This document shows, one piece after another, positions 1 through 11,165 of a DNA stretch of 64,000 nt. The notes beneath the pieces are model-generated. The model was given only the letters and a program-made list of their open reading frames with translations, was not told the DNA's origin and ran no database searches. Position 1 is the stretch's first letter; each line of letters begins with the position of its first letter. The translations under genes were made by a program, and so were the position numbers. This DNA is from Prunus persica (Eukaryota; Streptophyta; Magnoliopsida; Rosales; Rosaceae): positions 13,835,730-13,899,729 of the forward strand of contig NC_034009.1 of NCBI RefSeq assembly GCF_000346465.2. The letters are read 5' to 3'.

Positions 1-289
1 ACACATGCAAGTGTTCATTGGATTTAGCTGTATTCCACTAGAAATATTTGTTTTTTCCCAAAAAAAAAAGTCTAGTAAAAGAATTATAGTCTACCCCTAA
101 GCCTAACTTTACTTTTATTCCACCCCAAAAAACGTGGAATAAACAACCTACTTGATTTCGCATTTGAATTCACATCAAAATTCGTAGCTCAATAACATAA
201 AAATTAAAAGTTAGATTGATTAAGAGCAGTAGTTGATGCTATTTCATATCATCTCCCTTTATTTCTAATTTCTAACTTTCTTGGGGTCG

Positions 290-530
290 TCACATGTGTT
301 CTTGTGTTGGTGCATGTGTCATTTTTAGTTTCTCATCAAGTTCAATGAACACGACATGGACTAGTAGGTGTGATGTGGTCAAAGGGACAACTAATAAACT
401 CACGACGGCAATACTGAAAAATACACATGCTATGGTTGCCTAGTTACATCCGGTATGCCGAATTGCATTGGACTTGTATTTTACTAAATCGCATTATGTA
501 GTGTTGTGTACGAAATGAAATAGCCAGATA
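290..530. repeat. Diverged dispersed repeat, copy 1 of 3
   Basis: Words such as 'gatgtggtcaaagggacaa' and 'ggtatgccgaattg' recur in similar order near 10600-10800 and 15480-15720, the two flanks of Copia-I. The copies are clearly diverged and partial. No ORF is associated. I see nothing else supportable in bases 1-732 beyond AT-rich intergenic sequence. Confidence 0.4.
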
Positions 531-732
531 ATATACCTAGCCGGATGCTAAAACAAAATCCAAATAGTACCATCTAGATGCTAAAATAATGGCCTTGTTA
601 AAACATCATTATAAAATTTTTAATAAAAAAAAAATTCAGTCAAAGAAAAAGAGTACCAGTACATCCATAACAAATAGAAAACAAATCTACCCCCTTCAAA
701 TCATATTCCAGCAAACACTATTTAATTTATAA

Positions 733-1139
733 GAGCATCCACAATCATGCTCCTTATTTTTCAGTTAAATTTAGCTAAAAACACTAGAAAGCTATATTAG
801 GAACTCTTTATAAAATTTCAACTCCAACCATACTCCTTAGTTTAGGGAATTATAAATGATTTATTTCTTTTTTTAAGTTAGCATAAGTGCTCCCTTTTCA
901 TACAAAATAATAATAATAAATAATTAGCATTAAATAATTAATTAAAATAATATTAAAGTAAAGCAACATTTAATTATATTGAGCCACTAAGAGTCTTTTT
1001 TCTCTCCTCAAATTTAGGAGCTCCTAGAGGTCTCCTTATTTTAGGATTTGGATAGGGAGCATGGTTGGAGGTCGGTTTTCTCACTTCCTCCTTAAATTTT
1101 ATCTAAGGAGGTGATTTAGGGAGGCCATTGTGGATGCTC
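733..1139. mobile_element. MITE, PIF/Harbinger-like, 407 bp
   Basis: The ends are inverted: the left begins GAGCATCCACAATC and the right ends in the complement of GAGCATCCACAATGG. The element is flanked by TAA at 730-732 and 1140-1142, the 3-bp TWA duplication expected of PIF/Harbinger. It is AT-rich and has no transposase. A second full copy with the same TAA duplication lies at 35097-35510. Superfamily assignment rests on the 3-bp duplication only. Confidence 0.75.
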
Positions 1140-1311
1140 TAATTAGTAGGTTTTAAAGATAAATTATTCATTTCGTTATTCTTTGTTGAAAATATAAAAT
1201 TGCGGTAAATTTATAAAAAGTTTATAATCAGACTAAAATCTTCCTAATCAATTTTTATAATCAGAAGTACAATGACTAAAGTTCTCTAAAATTTTTGTGG
1301 AGTGTACTTAG

Positions 1312-1500
1312 AGCATCTACAATCATGCTCCCTATTTTTAAGGTAGCTAAAAACACATAAAAGTTATTTTAGGAGCTCTCTATAAAAAATAAAATAAAAA
1401 TAGTTAACATTAATTAAAAGTTTAAGCTATACATAAAACAAAGCAGCATTAAATTATAGGGAGTCATGAGTTTGTGGAGTCCTCTCACAAAATATAAACA
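1312..1500 (+). mobile_element. Truncated copy of the TAA-type MITE
   Basis: The sequence starts with GAGCATCTACAATCATGCTC and follows the left half of the 733-1139 element (GGAGCTCTCTATAAAA, the internal AT tract, the GGAGTC block), but no matching right end is found. It is a 5'-end remnant lying beside the complete copy. Confidence 0.6.
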
Positions 1501-1711
1501 ATTAAAAACTAAAAAATTTAACAAAAATAATTATTCTTTCGATTCTTTTAATTATCTTAAAAGCAGGAACGAACCTTAGTATAGCCTAACCTAGGCTACA
1601 GTCAGGGGGGCTTTTATTTTTTCTCAGCCTCAAATAACATTTAGCCCAGCATGAATTTTCTTACTAACCTGGGCTATAACGTTTGAGGATCTTAAATGGG
1701 GTTTTCAGTTA

Positions 1712-2689
1712 GAGTGTTGCTAAACAAATCCTAATATTAACTGAGTACACCTATTACCAAACTATTTATTAAATTACTAATTTATCCTAATATAAAATGA
1801 CCAAAAAGAATATATTGAATTGTGAAATAAATATAATTTTAATAAATACACCACACCCTACTCATCATATTCAACCCTAATCAAACATAGAGAAGTTTTC
1901 ATATTACTTGGTGCCCACGAACAACGCCACGAGCATTGACGAAGGCAAAATGAGGTGTCGTTGAATGGTATATAGCAGATAGGAAGGGATAGATAGCAAT
2001 GTTTCTAATCCAGCTAACTTACTTGCAACAGTACCAATCTTCGATGAGTAACTAGAAGAATTTTCCCTTTGCAGAGTAAAAAATCTTCAGAAACATATGA
2101 TAATGCGATCTTCCCACGTACTTTAAACAGATCAACCTGGAGGAAAAATGAACCTGATTCTGTCAGCTGCAATATAGCCTTCATGACAAAAGAAAAAGAA
2201 TTACTTTTAGTCACGGAATACAAGCAGATTATAACCAAACAAGACATCAAGCTGGATATCAACCAACAAATAATCATACAAGTAGGTTTACTTAATTTAA
2301 GGTTGAAGAAGATGAGAAAGTATGGAATATTAAATAAATCGCAGACATTGAGATTTCCACCGGCTTCTCTAATAACATCACCAAAGTCTTCTATGCCCTT
2401 GCTTTCCTGCCAAAGTAAAAAATTTAAATAAATTGTAGACATTGAGATTCATGAGTGTAGAAATTGCAACAAGTAAGAGCTGGAAAAGTATAACACTCGT
2501 AAAAAGAGAAATTTGGTTTAGGATTGGTATTAGGGTGTTGTGTAATAGAGTGTATTAAGGTGTACTAAGGGTATTTTTGGTAGTTAAATAGGGTGTATTT
2601 AGTTAATTTTATATCTTGATTAAAATATTAGGGTGTACTTAGATCATAGGGTGTATTCAGTTAATTTTAGGGTTTGTTTAGCATCACTC
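1712..2689. mobile_element. Non-autonomous Mutator-like element (Pack-MULE candidate), 978 bp
   Basis: A perfect 9-bp direct repeat TTTCAGTTA flanks the element (1703-1711 and 2690-2698). The termini are long imperfect inverted repeats: the left starts GAGTGTTGCTAAACAAATCC and the right end reads as its complement, with homology running over 100 bp. A 9-bp duplication plus long inverted ends is the Mutator signature. No transposase is present. The interior is unlike the ends and contains an ORF with apparent splice sites on the minus strand. A related right end without a partner is at 61127-61314. Confidence 0.8.
2014..2442 (-). pseudogene. Captured gene fragment inside the MULE, possibly VPS13-like
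   Basis: This minus-strand reading frame sits wholly inside the MULE. Its last third reads like a conserved exon: 'LTESGSFFLQVDLFKVRGK' then 'CKGKILLVTHRRLVLLQ', followed at once by a consensus donor GTAAGT, with an AG acceptor just upstream of the exon. The 'GKxLLVTxRRxxLLQ' pattern resembles what I remember of the C-terminal part of plant VPS13-type lipid-transfer proteins; I cannot verify this. The upstream part ('GIEDFGDVIREAGG') looks like a second exon fragment and the hydrophobic stretch between them is probably intron. There is no start and no full domain, so it is a captured genomic piece rather than a working gene. Confidence 0.45.
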
Positions 2690-3534
2690 TTTCAGTTATG
2701 AGTGAAAGGGTTGAGCGTGGGCCTGGGCCAAGCCAAATGTTACTTTTGGTTTTTAGTTTTTAGTTCCTACAATCTATTGTCCAAGCCTAAAAATCTACAA
2801 AAACCCACCAAAAGCCACCAAATTTTCTTAATGGGTTTGTACTTAAGGTAAATTTAGCCCGATTTGCAATTCCTGAGTCCGTCCTTGATTAAAAGATTAT
2901 TATTATTGTTATTTATTTTTTTATCTACATGAACACCACGTCAATATACACGATATACTTATTTTTGTCATACAAGTACTTAACAAATTCACTACTAGTG
3001 TGGCTAACACACTATGATTAAATTTTTCGTGAGTTCTATGAACAGTGTATGAGTATAAATATTTTGACAAGTTAAAGAGCAATTTAACTGTGAACTATTA
3101 GCTAGACTATGTACAATTATGCAGTTGAGCCAAATAGTTAATGATTGACGAATATATATTACTCATCTTGTGCTGGTTCTTTCTTATTTGCATGGCCTTT
3201 TAGTATGCTAAAAAAACCAAAATTTCAAAAAGTAAGATAGCGACCTAAAGAGCATGATCCAAACAGTTCTTGACTCTTGGCTATATGTAGGCGTAGCGCA
3301 CAGAACTCGAAGCCAACTCAGCCAAGTGAAGAAAATCTTATCGGAATAGGAAATAGATTGTCTCAATCCGTATGTTTGATCCCATATCCACAAGAAGGCG
3401 TGCATAATAAATATCAATTTGCAACCAAACTAGACAACAAATTTCCTTGTCTTTGTGTTGCTTGCCCCTTTTTTGTTGTAGATAAATTGAGGACTTTAAT
3501 TATATAATACTAGTTAATATGGAACCCATCGTTA

Positions 3535-4018
3535 GGTCTCGTTTAGTTCATAAAGAAGGAGGCTTAGGAATGAAAAATTAATTGCTTTCTCTTGTTTGGT
3601 AAGTTCAGGTATGAAAAATAGTTGCCTAGCACATGAGAAAGTAGAGGAGAAAGCGAAACCCTCCTCTCAACTTGGGTTTCATTTTCTCTCTTCATTGAAA
3701 AGTTTAGGAAAATGAGCCAATATTAAATGCATATTTTTCATGACCATTTTGTCCCCATTAACAATTTGAAATTACAATATACTATTAAATGTATTCTTTT
3801 TTTATTTGATGTAATATGGGTATAATTGAAAAATTATACAAACTTTATTTTTCATTCATACTCAAAATAAACATGGGAAATGAAATAAAGTGATATCTTT
3901 CCGTTACTTTCCCGGCATTACCAAATGTGGGAAAAAAAAATCTTTCATTTCTCATTCTTTAGAAAAAGACATGATAAGTAATTTCCCCTCAAATTCGTTT
4001 TCTGAACCAAACGGGACC
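3535..4018. mobile_element. Tourist-like MITE, 484 bp
   Basis: Terminal inverted repeats read GGTCTCGTTTAGTTC at the left and the complement of GGTCCCGTTTGGTTC at the right, flanked by TTA at 3532-3534 and 4019-4021. The end sequence and TTA duplication fit Tourist/Harbinger MITEs. No coding capacity. Bases 2699-3531 to its left hold nothing I can support. Confidence 0.75.
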
Positions 4019-4021
4019 TTA

Positions 4022-6104
4022 CATTTTTCGAACAACATCCACTTCTCTCTTAAGAATTCAGTTTGTATTGTAAGGACAAATTTGTCATTTCAAAGTAAAC
4101 TGAGGTTAGAAAAAAGAAAGAAATATCAAAAATGAAAAAGAAAAAAAGAACAGCGACCACACCACCGCCAAACCAGCCCCCCAGCCACCACACCACCACA
4201 TCTTAATCTTATGTACTTATTTTGTGTGAGATAGAGTAGAGAAGTGTCAGAGCTGATATTTAGAGTGTCAAAATCATGTTCCTACAAAAGATACCTTACA
4301 AGTTACAACCAAACCTCTTCCTATACTTAGTCTTTAATGTAGCCATCCCAACTAAATAGCCCACTAAAGATTCTTAATTTTGTAAATAAATAAAAAAGAC
4401 AAGTGCTAGTGTAACCTATAAGAGCACTTTGAAAAGGGATTTGATTATATGGATTTAAGCACATATGTGACACATTTATAAGATTAATGTGTTGGATCAA
4501 GATAGCAAAAGATGACACAGAAGAGGGGCGGGGGGAAGGGGAGGGGGAGTGTGTGGTTACACTAGGATTTGGGGGCATTTTTGTCACTCTTGTGACATCT
4601 TTTTATCCTATAAGTGTACAGCTATAGAATCCTATCATTCTATGAAATTGGAACAGAGAAAACATCAAGCTCTCTCTCCCTAACCCATTCAATCTATCAC
4701 ATCAAGTGAGGGTGCTAGCACCACTCTTCACTTGTTGTTTACTCATTCTCTCATCCCATTCAATTCTTGGTGAAGAGCTTTGGAGAGGTGCATATCTTTG
4801 TACCTATTTGGAGAGCTACAAGGTGGAGAATCAACATCAAAGGGAGAGCCAACAACAAAAGGACCACTCCCTCTACTTGAGCACCATTCTTATTTTCAAG
4901 ATTTGCTCCAAGGGTATGAACATCGTATCTTTCTCTCAAATAGGATTTAGAGAGTCTCTGGTGCACACTTTCATAGACTTATAAAGATTGGGACCAAATG
5001 AGACTTGCATGAATCCCTAGTTTATTTAATGCTTCAGCTCTTACTTTGATTTCATATTAGATATGGCTTGCTATGTGATTTATAATCTCAAAGTTTGGTT
5101 GTAGAATATTCCCTTCAATTACTCCAAATCACTACACTAGTGAGTCCTTCTGCTTATTGCTAAGCACTTTGTTTCAAAGCCATATTTATAGGGGAAATAT
5201 TTTTGCTCACCACTTTAACCTAAGGTGTATGCTCACTACCATTCTTAGTACTTGACACATGTCCATAGGTATAATCATAATTAACTTTTTACTTTGATTT
5301 ATATAACTATAGTTATACTTATAGACACATTTAAAGTATTTTAAAAAAAATGATAAACACATACCTTAATTTAAAGTGGTGAACACTATAGGTTTCAATG
5401 GAATTGATTATTCATCACACTTTGACTGTAGGGTTGTGGACCTTGTGGTCCAGATTGCTTTCAGCTTACAGTTACAACGAAAAGTAATCTTGAATGGGAT
5501 TTCTTTAATAAAGGAACCACTGTACTTTCTCTGCTCTCTCTCTTTTTTTTCTTTTTTTTTGACTGAAAGAATCTTTCGTTTAACTCTTCTGAAATCTTAT
5601 TCCATTTTGGCCCCTGCAGCATCTGTCCAGTCTCATTATTTTGCTTCTTCTTATGGAGCTATGTTCCTGATATGATAAATAAAATGATAGCATGCGGATC
5701 CTTCCATATAGATTGATGTTCTTGTTTGCAGATAAGTGATAGCTAGGATTGTTAAAGATGGGTGTGAAAAAGACGTGGACGAAACACTAAGCTTCCATAA
5801 TGACGAAGCTTCCATATGATGTGTCTTTTACTGTGCTCTTTTTCTCTTTGGCCGACCAAAAAGTTACATTAGGATGTGTGGAAAGCAATTTCTCCTTTCT
5901 AAATGTAATTTTTTTTTTTGGGGTCATCTCATCACTACCAATTCTTATGATAGTTAAGTTACCTCAAATTTAAAAGTTAGTGCTAGATTGATTATGGTAC
6001 AAACACAGAAAATATGACCAAATTGGATAAGTTATTCAATTCCTATTTGCATATATAGCAAAGTTGACAATTACATATTTTTCAGTTGTTAAAAGAAAGT
6101 ACAT
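4022..6104. other. Intergenic, no supportable gene
   Basis: AT-rich sequence with short purine and pyrimidine tracts (for example a T/C tract near 5520-5560) and a G-rich tract near 4526-4550. A 92-codon open frame at 4706-4984 starts only with GTG and has no recognisable domain. It could be part of an old repeat, but no ends or target duplication were found. Confidence 0.5.
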
Positions 6105-7529
6105 TTAATTTCCGATTTGATCCAAGAAAGCCATGAGATTCTTATCAGAAGACCCACCTTCACTCACAGCCTCTCTTGCCAAACCTTTCCATTTCTTAGC
6201 ATTTCTTCTCAACTCTTCACCAATCTCCCCACTTCCCATGACCAATTCCAAGCACCTCTTGAGCTCCTCACCCACCACAATCCCCTCCTCATTTGGTGCC
6301 ACCCTTACCCCAGTCTTCCACGTGTCCTCAATCAACTTGGCATTGGTCCTTTGATCTGTCCACAGAGGAAACGCCACGACAGGCACCCCGGAAACCAAGC
6401 TCTCCATGCTTGAATTCCACCCACAATGTGTCACAAAACAACCCAGTGAAGGGTTTGACAAAACCTCTAATTGACTACACCATAGCACTATCTTCCCAAG
6501 CTCTTTCAGTTCCTCTCTACAGCTAAATTTCTCCTCTTCTTTCTCGGTCTCGTTGTCTTGTCCATTTCTTTCTTCTTTTTCTCTAATCACCCACAGGAAC
6601 GGGCGCCCGTAATCCAACAGCCCCTTGGCAATTTCCTCCATTTGATCCTTTGACAAAGCGGAAACGCTTCCGAACGACACGTAAATCACGGACCCTTCGG
6701 GTTTCGAGTTCAGCCACTCGATGCACGAAGAGTCCATTGATTTTTGGAAAAGATCACCACCGAACGACGTGTCAGAAGGATCCTTGCCGTCCAAGAAAGC
6801 TGATGGAATCAATGGTCCGATTCCAATCAAATTGTACTTGTCAATTGCTTTCAAGGCCTCTGGCTCTAGTGCATCGAACGTGTTCACCAGAATGATTGGC
6901 TTCGTTTCTCTCTCGAGAAGCTCGAATTGTTTTTCAAACAAAGGGAGAGCGAAATTATACGAATTTTCAGCCACCATGAAGGACGGAAGGTCACGGCTGG
7001 CGAGGTCTAGTGGCAGTCCTGGTAATTGTATTGAACATGAAGGGTCATTAGTGTCAGTACCAAAGCTTTCCCGGATGAGATCTTTGTAACCGCTTAAGTA
7101 ATAGTAGTACACGTCGAAAAGAGTGGCTGCCTGAATCCAAGCAAGAACGGATGGGAGGTGAAGCTCACGAGCCAAGTCCGCGGCCCAGGGAAGAAGTATT
7201 GTGTACACTAGGCAAGTGTAGGGGTGGCCCTCTTTTGCACTAGACGCAACAAGATCGGTGATGACTTGTGATCCGGCGCGCCTAAGCTCCGACATATAGT
7301 GGTCGACATCATCACTAAATTTGAAGCCGTCATCGTAGCCGTCGGAGTAGGGCGCGTAGGTCAATCCATTAGGAGTTGAGCCATTGACTATGCGTCGATA
7401 GGCGTAGAGGCTGGTGACGTACGTGACTTGAGCGCCGGTATTGCGGATGAGGCGCTTTGCTAATTGGAGGGCCGGGTTGATGTGGCCTTGAGCCGGATAC
7501 GTTAGGAAAAGGAATCGGTGTTGCACCAT
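6105..7529 (-). CDS. UDP-glycosyltransferase, UGT75-type (family 1)
   Basis: Predicted to transfer a sugar, probably glucose from UDP-glucose, to the hydroxyl or carboxyl group of a small plant metabolite in the cytosol. The 474-residue length is normal for family GT1. The N-terminus has 'YPAQGHINP' with the expected catalytic His16. The C-terminal PSPG box runs exactly 44 residues, W350 to Q393, with WCSQ, HCGWNS (368-373) and a final Asp392-Gln393, the Gln usually favouring UDP-glucose. The 'FLTYPAQGHINPALQLAKRL' and 'YTILLPWAADLAREL' style is that of UGT75, whose members act on anthocyanidins, other flavonoids, ABA, IAA or apocarotenoids; the acceptor here cannot be inferred. There is no intron and no premature stop. 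An Asp/Glu/Lys-rich insert (316-337) precedes the PSPG box. It stands alone among transposons and looks intact. Confidence 0.93.
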   Translation of the reverse strand: MVQHRFLFLTYPAQGHINPALQLAKRLIRNTGAQVTYVTSLYAYRRIVNGSTPNGLTYAPYSDGYDDGFKFSDDVDHYMSELRRAGSQVITDLVASSAKEGHPYTCLVYTILLPWAADLARELHLPSVLAWIQAATLFDVYYYYLSGYKDLIRESFGTDTNDPSCSIQLPGLPLDLASRDLPSFMVAENSYNFALPLFEKQFELLERETKPIILVNTFDALEPEALKAIDKYNLIGIGPLIPSAFLDGKDPSDTSFGGDLFQKSMDSSCIEWLNSKPEGSVIYVSFGSVSALSKDQMEEIAKGLLDYGRPFLWVIREKEERNGQDNETEKEEEKFSCREELKELGKIVLWCSQLEVLSNPSLGCFVTHCGWNSSMESLVSGVPVVAFPLWTDQRTNAKLIEDTWKTGVRVAPNEEGIVVGEELKRCLELVMGSGEIGEELRRNAKKWKGLAREAVSEGGSSDKNLMAFLDQIGN

Positions 7530-7586
7530 AGCGATTGGTGGAAAATTGGGTGTTGAATGGGCTTAGTTGAGTGGAGGATGTTGAGA

Positions 7587-7594
7587 CTTAAATA
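7587..7594 (-). promoter_or_regulatory. Candidate TATA box of the UGT gene
   Basis: On the minus strand the sequence reads CTCCTATTTAAGTCTC about 60 bases before the start ATG at 7529, a plausible TATA position given a short leader of roughly 25-30 bases. The ATG at 7529 is the first in frame and is followed at once by the conserved N-terminal strand, so it is the chosen start. Confidence 0.5.
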
Positions 7595-8080
7595 GGAGAT
7601 AAGAGAGAAATGAGAAGGGTATAAGTGTCATTTGGCAAGTTCAATGTGTATATCACATGACATGGACAAGCAATATAAATTAATGATCACAAAACTGATT
7701 AGTAAACGCAAAGTGTATGATTTGTTTAGTAAATTATAATATTTAGGATTAGGTTAACACCAATAGCACTAAAGATTCTTAATCAGACCATGACTTGCTA
7801 ATTAACCAGATGAGAAGGATCCTCTCTTCAGGCATATGCATTGGTGACATTCAAATTAAATATAATAAATATAAAATTAAATTATTGGACTGAAATCTAA
7901 AAAGTAATATAATATAGTGTACGGTACCCTACACAACTAAAGCCAAGGAAATGTATGCCGATACTATTGTTATGTGCTAGCAGAATAACAACCTGGTGAT
8001 TTGGACATGATGTACTTTAGCCTGAGAAACATCAATAGACACGGCCACATATGTAACACACTGATTAATCGTTATTGCAT

Positions 8081-10540
8081 GCAGGGTGTCTAAAGCCTTC
8101 AGTCACGGATAAAGGTGACTGAAGCCTTTTGTTGGATTTTGTCTGCTACTTGCTTTTGTAATGTTTGTTTCTTTCCTTTTTCTTTAGGGTTTGTGTCCCA
8201 GTCTTTTGGGGCTGGTTATTGAAGATCTTGCTAGATCTGTTGCTTTTGTGGTAGATCTCGTGTAGATATCTCTGTGTTGGAGGTGGAGCTGCTGATTTTG
8301 GTGGATCTATTTTTATTGTGTTTGGGTCAAGTGGGAATTAGGAGATGTTGTGATATTCTTTGGAATGTCCTGGTGGAAGTTGTTTGGGCAAACAATTTAT
8401 GCACCCAGCCCAACGCTGGAGGCCTAGAAGGATGAGGCGAAATCACGACCCAGGCAGTTTGGACTAGAAATGGAATTAAGGGCCCAAAGTCAAAAAGCCC
8501 AAACCCAAATCAGATTTTTTACCAAGACCCGAAAATTGGAAGGGAGCCCAGCCCATTTTTGAAACCCACAAAACGTGAGCACAACCCGGGCTTGATTACT
8601 AGAAAGCTAGAAAAGTAGCTCAAAATCGAGAAAACCTAGCCCAGGACCTATCAATCCACGAAAATAAACTTGGGCTTCGGAAAAACAAAGAAAAATCAGG
8701 CCACAGTTCCAAAACTCAAACTTGGGCTTGGCATGATCAAATGAAAAAGAAAGAAAACCCAAGATAAAAGCAAACCCACGTGACTACCTGACTTTGGAAA
8801 GTCAACAAGTTCAACTAGGTTGATAGGGAGTTAATGAAGGCAGGTCTTAAACAGGGAAAACTCTCTAGCCTTTTCAGGCAAAAGAAGATCATAATCCCTT
8901 TTCTATATTTAGAAAAATTCTACTCCAGAGCAGGTACCATTTCCAAGAAATAAGCAGACTACGATTTCAAGATATAAGTAGGGTGCAAGGGAGTTGTTCA
9001 AAACAAGAAAGCAAACTGACCATCATGGCAGATTGAGTTTTTCTCTTTACAAGGAACAAACAAAGAACAAAGAGAGTTGGTTTTCTTTCAAAAAAGCAAG
9101 GAAAATACATCTATGAAAGCTGATTGTTGATGGTTCTTATCTGCCAAAACAATACCTTTCTTCTTTTATGGCTTTGAAAAGAAAAGATCTCGTTTTTTAG
9201 AAAATCTGCCACCCATTTTTTAAAAAGATTAAAATCCCACTCCAGCATTTTCTATAAATATGAGAGGAGATGAACATATCAAAAGACAACCAAAAAATCA
9301 ATCAAAAGCAAAAACTCAAAATGATTACTTGATCTCAAAAACCTTCAAAACACTGAAGCAACCAAAAGCTCATTGAGCCACAAGAAAGAAGCCAGCTACA
9401 AATCAAAACTTCCAGTTTCAGACTTAGAGAAATAAGTTATTCAAAACGAGATTTCTCTTATTACGAATTTGGTTCAACAAAAGCCAAATCAAGCAGAATC
9501 TGGGTTTTTACAAATATGAAAACCTCAACAAATTTATGGAGAGACCTGATCAAGCAGAACTGGTACTGTAGTGCAGTTCCAGCTCAGTAATCCTCAAGTC
9601 CAGCCACTTCTGTCCCTTTCAGACAGAAGAAGCCACAATTCTACCCATTCAAGAAGCCTTCTAGAGCTTGAAATAGATTAAAGCTCTGCCAAACTCGAAC
9701 GTTGGTATCGATTTACAGCTGAAGCTTAGCAATTGAAGTTGTTGACAGTCCAGTCCAGCACAGGCGTACCCAGTCTAGCCAGGATCAGAAGCATATATCC
9801 AAGCAGAAATGGAAGTCCAGCCTTCTTTTTGTCTTTCTACAGTTGGGTTTTTCCTTTTGAGTTTTGTAACAGGTAGTTCTGCTTAAAAACAGTTCGTTTT
9901 CTTATCATTTATTCTGGCCAGAACTACCAGTTTTATACTGTGAAAAATTGTGAAGTCCTCACCAGTCTAAGGCAAGAAAAGAACTTGCTTAGGAAATATT
10001 CCTCACCCAAATTCACAATCTCTTGTTTAGAAGTCAGTAACTTGCGGCGCAAATTATCTATTTTTAAGAAGTCTGCTAGGATTTTCATTGCTAACAGTGG
10101 CACGCTCGCACACTAAATAAAGTTGACTTGTTGACCAGTCAATAGTTCTCAAGGCAATGGGGAACTTTACCCTACCATCACAGGAACAAACATAAAACGG
10201 GTGAACAGAAGTTGAGCAGTTATGCTCTCCACTCTTAGGGTATTTCCTGTTCCATGAAGTTAGATAGATTGTTCTCTGCCTTGATCTTCTTAAAGTACGG
10301 GTTGTTGTAGGGATTTGAGCCCTCATAATCTGTAACTCCTTGTTAGTTGGGCTTCAAGTTGTATATTTGTTTTCTAACTATCTTGTAATACTTGTGCTTA
10401 GTTGGCTTTGTTGTTTTAGTCTCTATATTACAAGAACCTCCTTATAGGGTTGTGTTCTTACTATTGTATCTTGAGTTTGTGCCTTATTTTTCAATTAAAT
10501 CTCTACTGTTTTGCCAAAAAATAAAATAAAATAAAATAGC
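8081..10540 (+). other. Unclassified LTR-like, promoter-bearing non-coding repeat
   Basis: No long ORF. The stretch looks like retroelement non-coding DNA: a palindromic start near 8388 (TGTTTGGGCAAACA), a clear TATA box TCTATAAATATGAGAGG at 9251, an A-rich leader after it, and 'GCTAACA' at about 10097-10103 followed by 'gTGGCACGCTCGCAC', which has the form of an LTR end plus primer-binding site. The right end (10330-10535) finishes in a TAAAA-repeat tail as a LINE or other retroposon would. A short hairpin (GCCTTCAGTCAC / GTGACTGAAGGC-like) lies at 8093-8126. No target duplication or second LTR was found, so the class is open; two nested old insertions are possible. Confidence 0.35.
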
Positions 10541-10872
10541 GCCAATACTCACCCAAAAGAAAGGTTACTATTGTCCAATTTTTTTTTGTATTGAAAGCAC
10601 ATAGCATGCACAAGTAGACATGGTCACAACGACAGGTAAATTTAGTGACCACAAACTGATTTACACACACACATGCAATGCAAGTCTTCTACATTTGCCT
10701 AGTTATTTCCATTTGGTATGCCGAATATTTAACTGTAATACTAAATTTCACTAAGCTGTATTCCATTTTAGCCCTTTTTTTCAATGACCATCATGTTCTT
10801 ATGAGGTGTTATTAATCCACTGTCCACATGTTATATTATAGTATAAGTGGATAATGTAAACGATATATTAGG

Positions 10873-11106
10873 TGTTGGCGTGACTTGTGGATATTGACTT
10901 ACTTTCCTTACACACCAAGAATTCCTATTATAATTGTAATTGATTTACTTTAATTCCTGATTTCCTACTGTAAATAGATTTAGGAATTTATTATTTACTT
11001 GCTCATTCAGGTTTCGTTGTATTATAAATATGACCTCCTACAAGGAGAAGAATACACAGAAAATTCCCACAAACAAATATTCTCTCATAATTTTCATATT
11101 TTAGCA
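10873..11106 (+). repeat. Copia-I 5' LTR
   Basis: 234 bp, TG...CA ends, with a TATA box TATAAATA at 11023-11030. Differs from the 3' LTR at a single site. Confidence 0.97.
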
Positions 11107-11118
11107 TGGTATCAGAGC
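11107..11118 (+). other. Copia-I primer-binding site
   Basis: TGGTATCAGAGC directly abuts the 5' LTR. This is the initiator tRNA-Met complementary site typical of plant Copia elements. Confidence 0.93.
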
Positions 11119-11165
11119 GGCGATCTTGGAATTGCTGACTCTAGTTTCAAAACGCCGCCACCGCT

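Noticed and set aside
4706..4984. 92-codon ORF with a hydrophobic, signal-peptide-like start
   Set aside because: It begins with GTG, has no ATG at the hydrophobic segment, no domain, and lies in AT-rich intergenic DNA.
6117..7089. Several plus-strand ORFs opposite the UGT gene
   Set aside because: They mirror the GC-richer coding strand of the UGT gene and show no domain.
8388..10103. Endogenous pararetrovirus promoter
   Set aside because: There is a good TATA box and a leader-like stretch, but no movement-protein, coat-protein or caulimovirid RT sequence is nearby, so an LTR-like repeat is the more cautious label.
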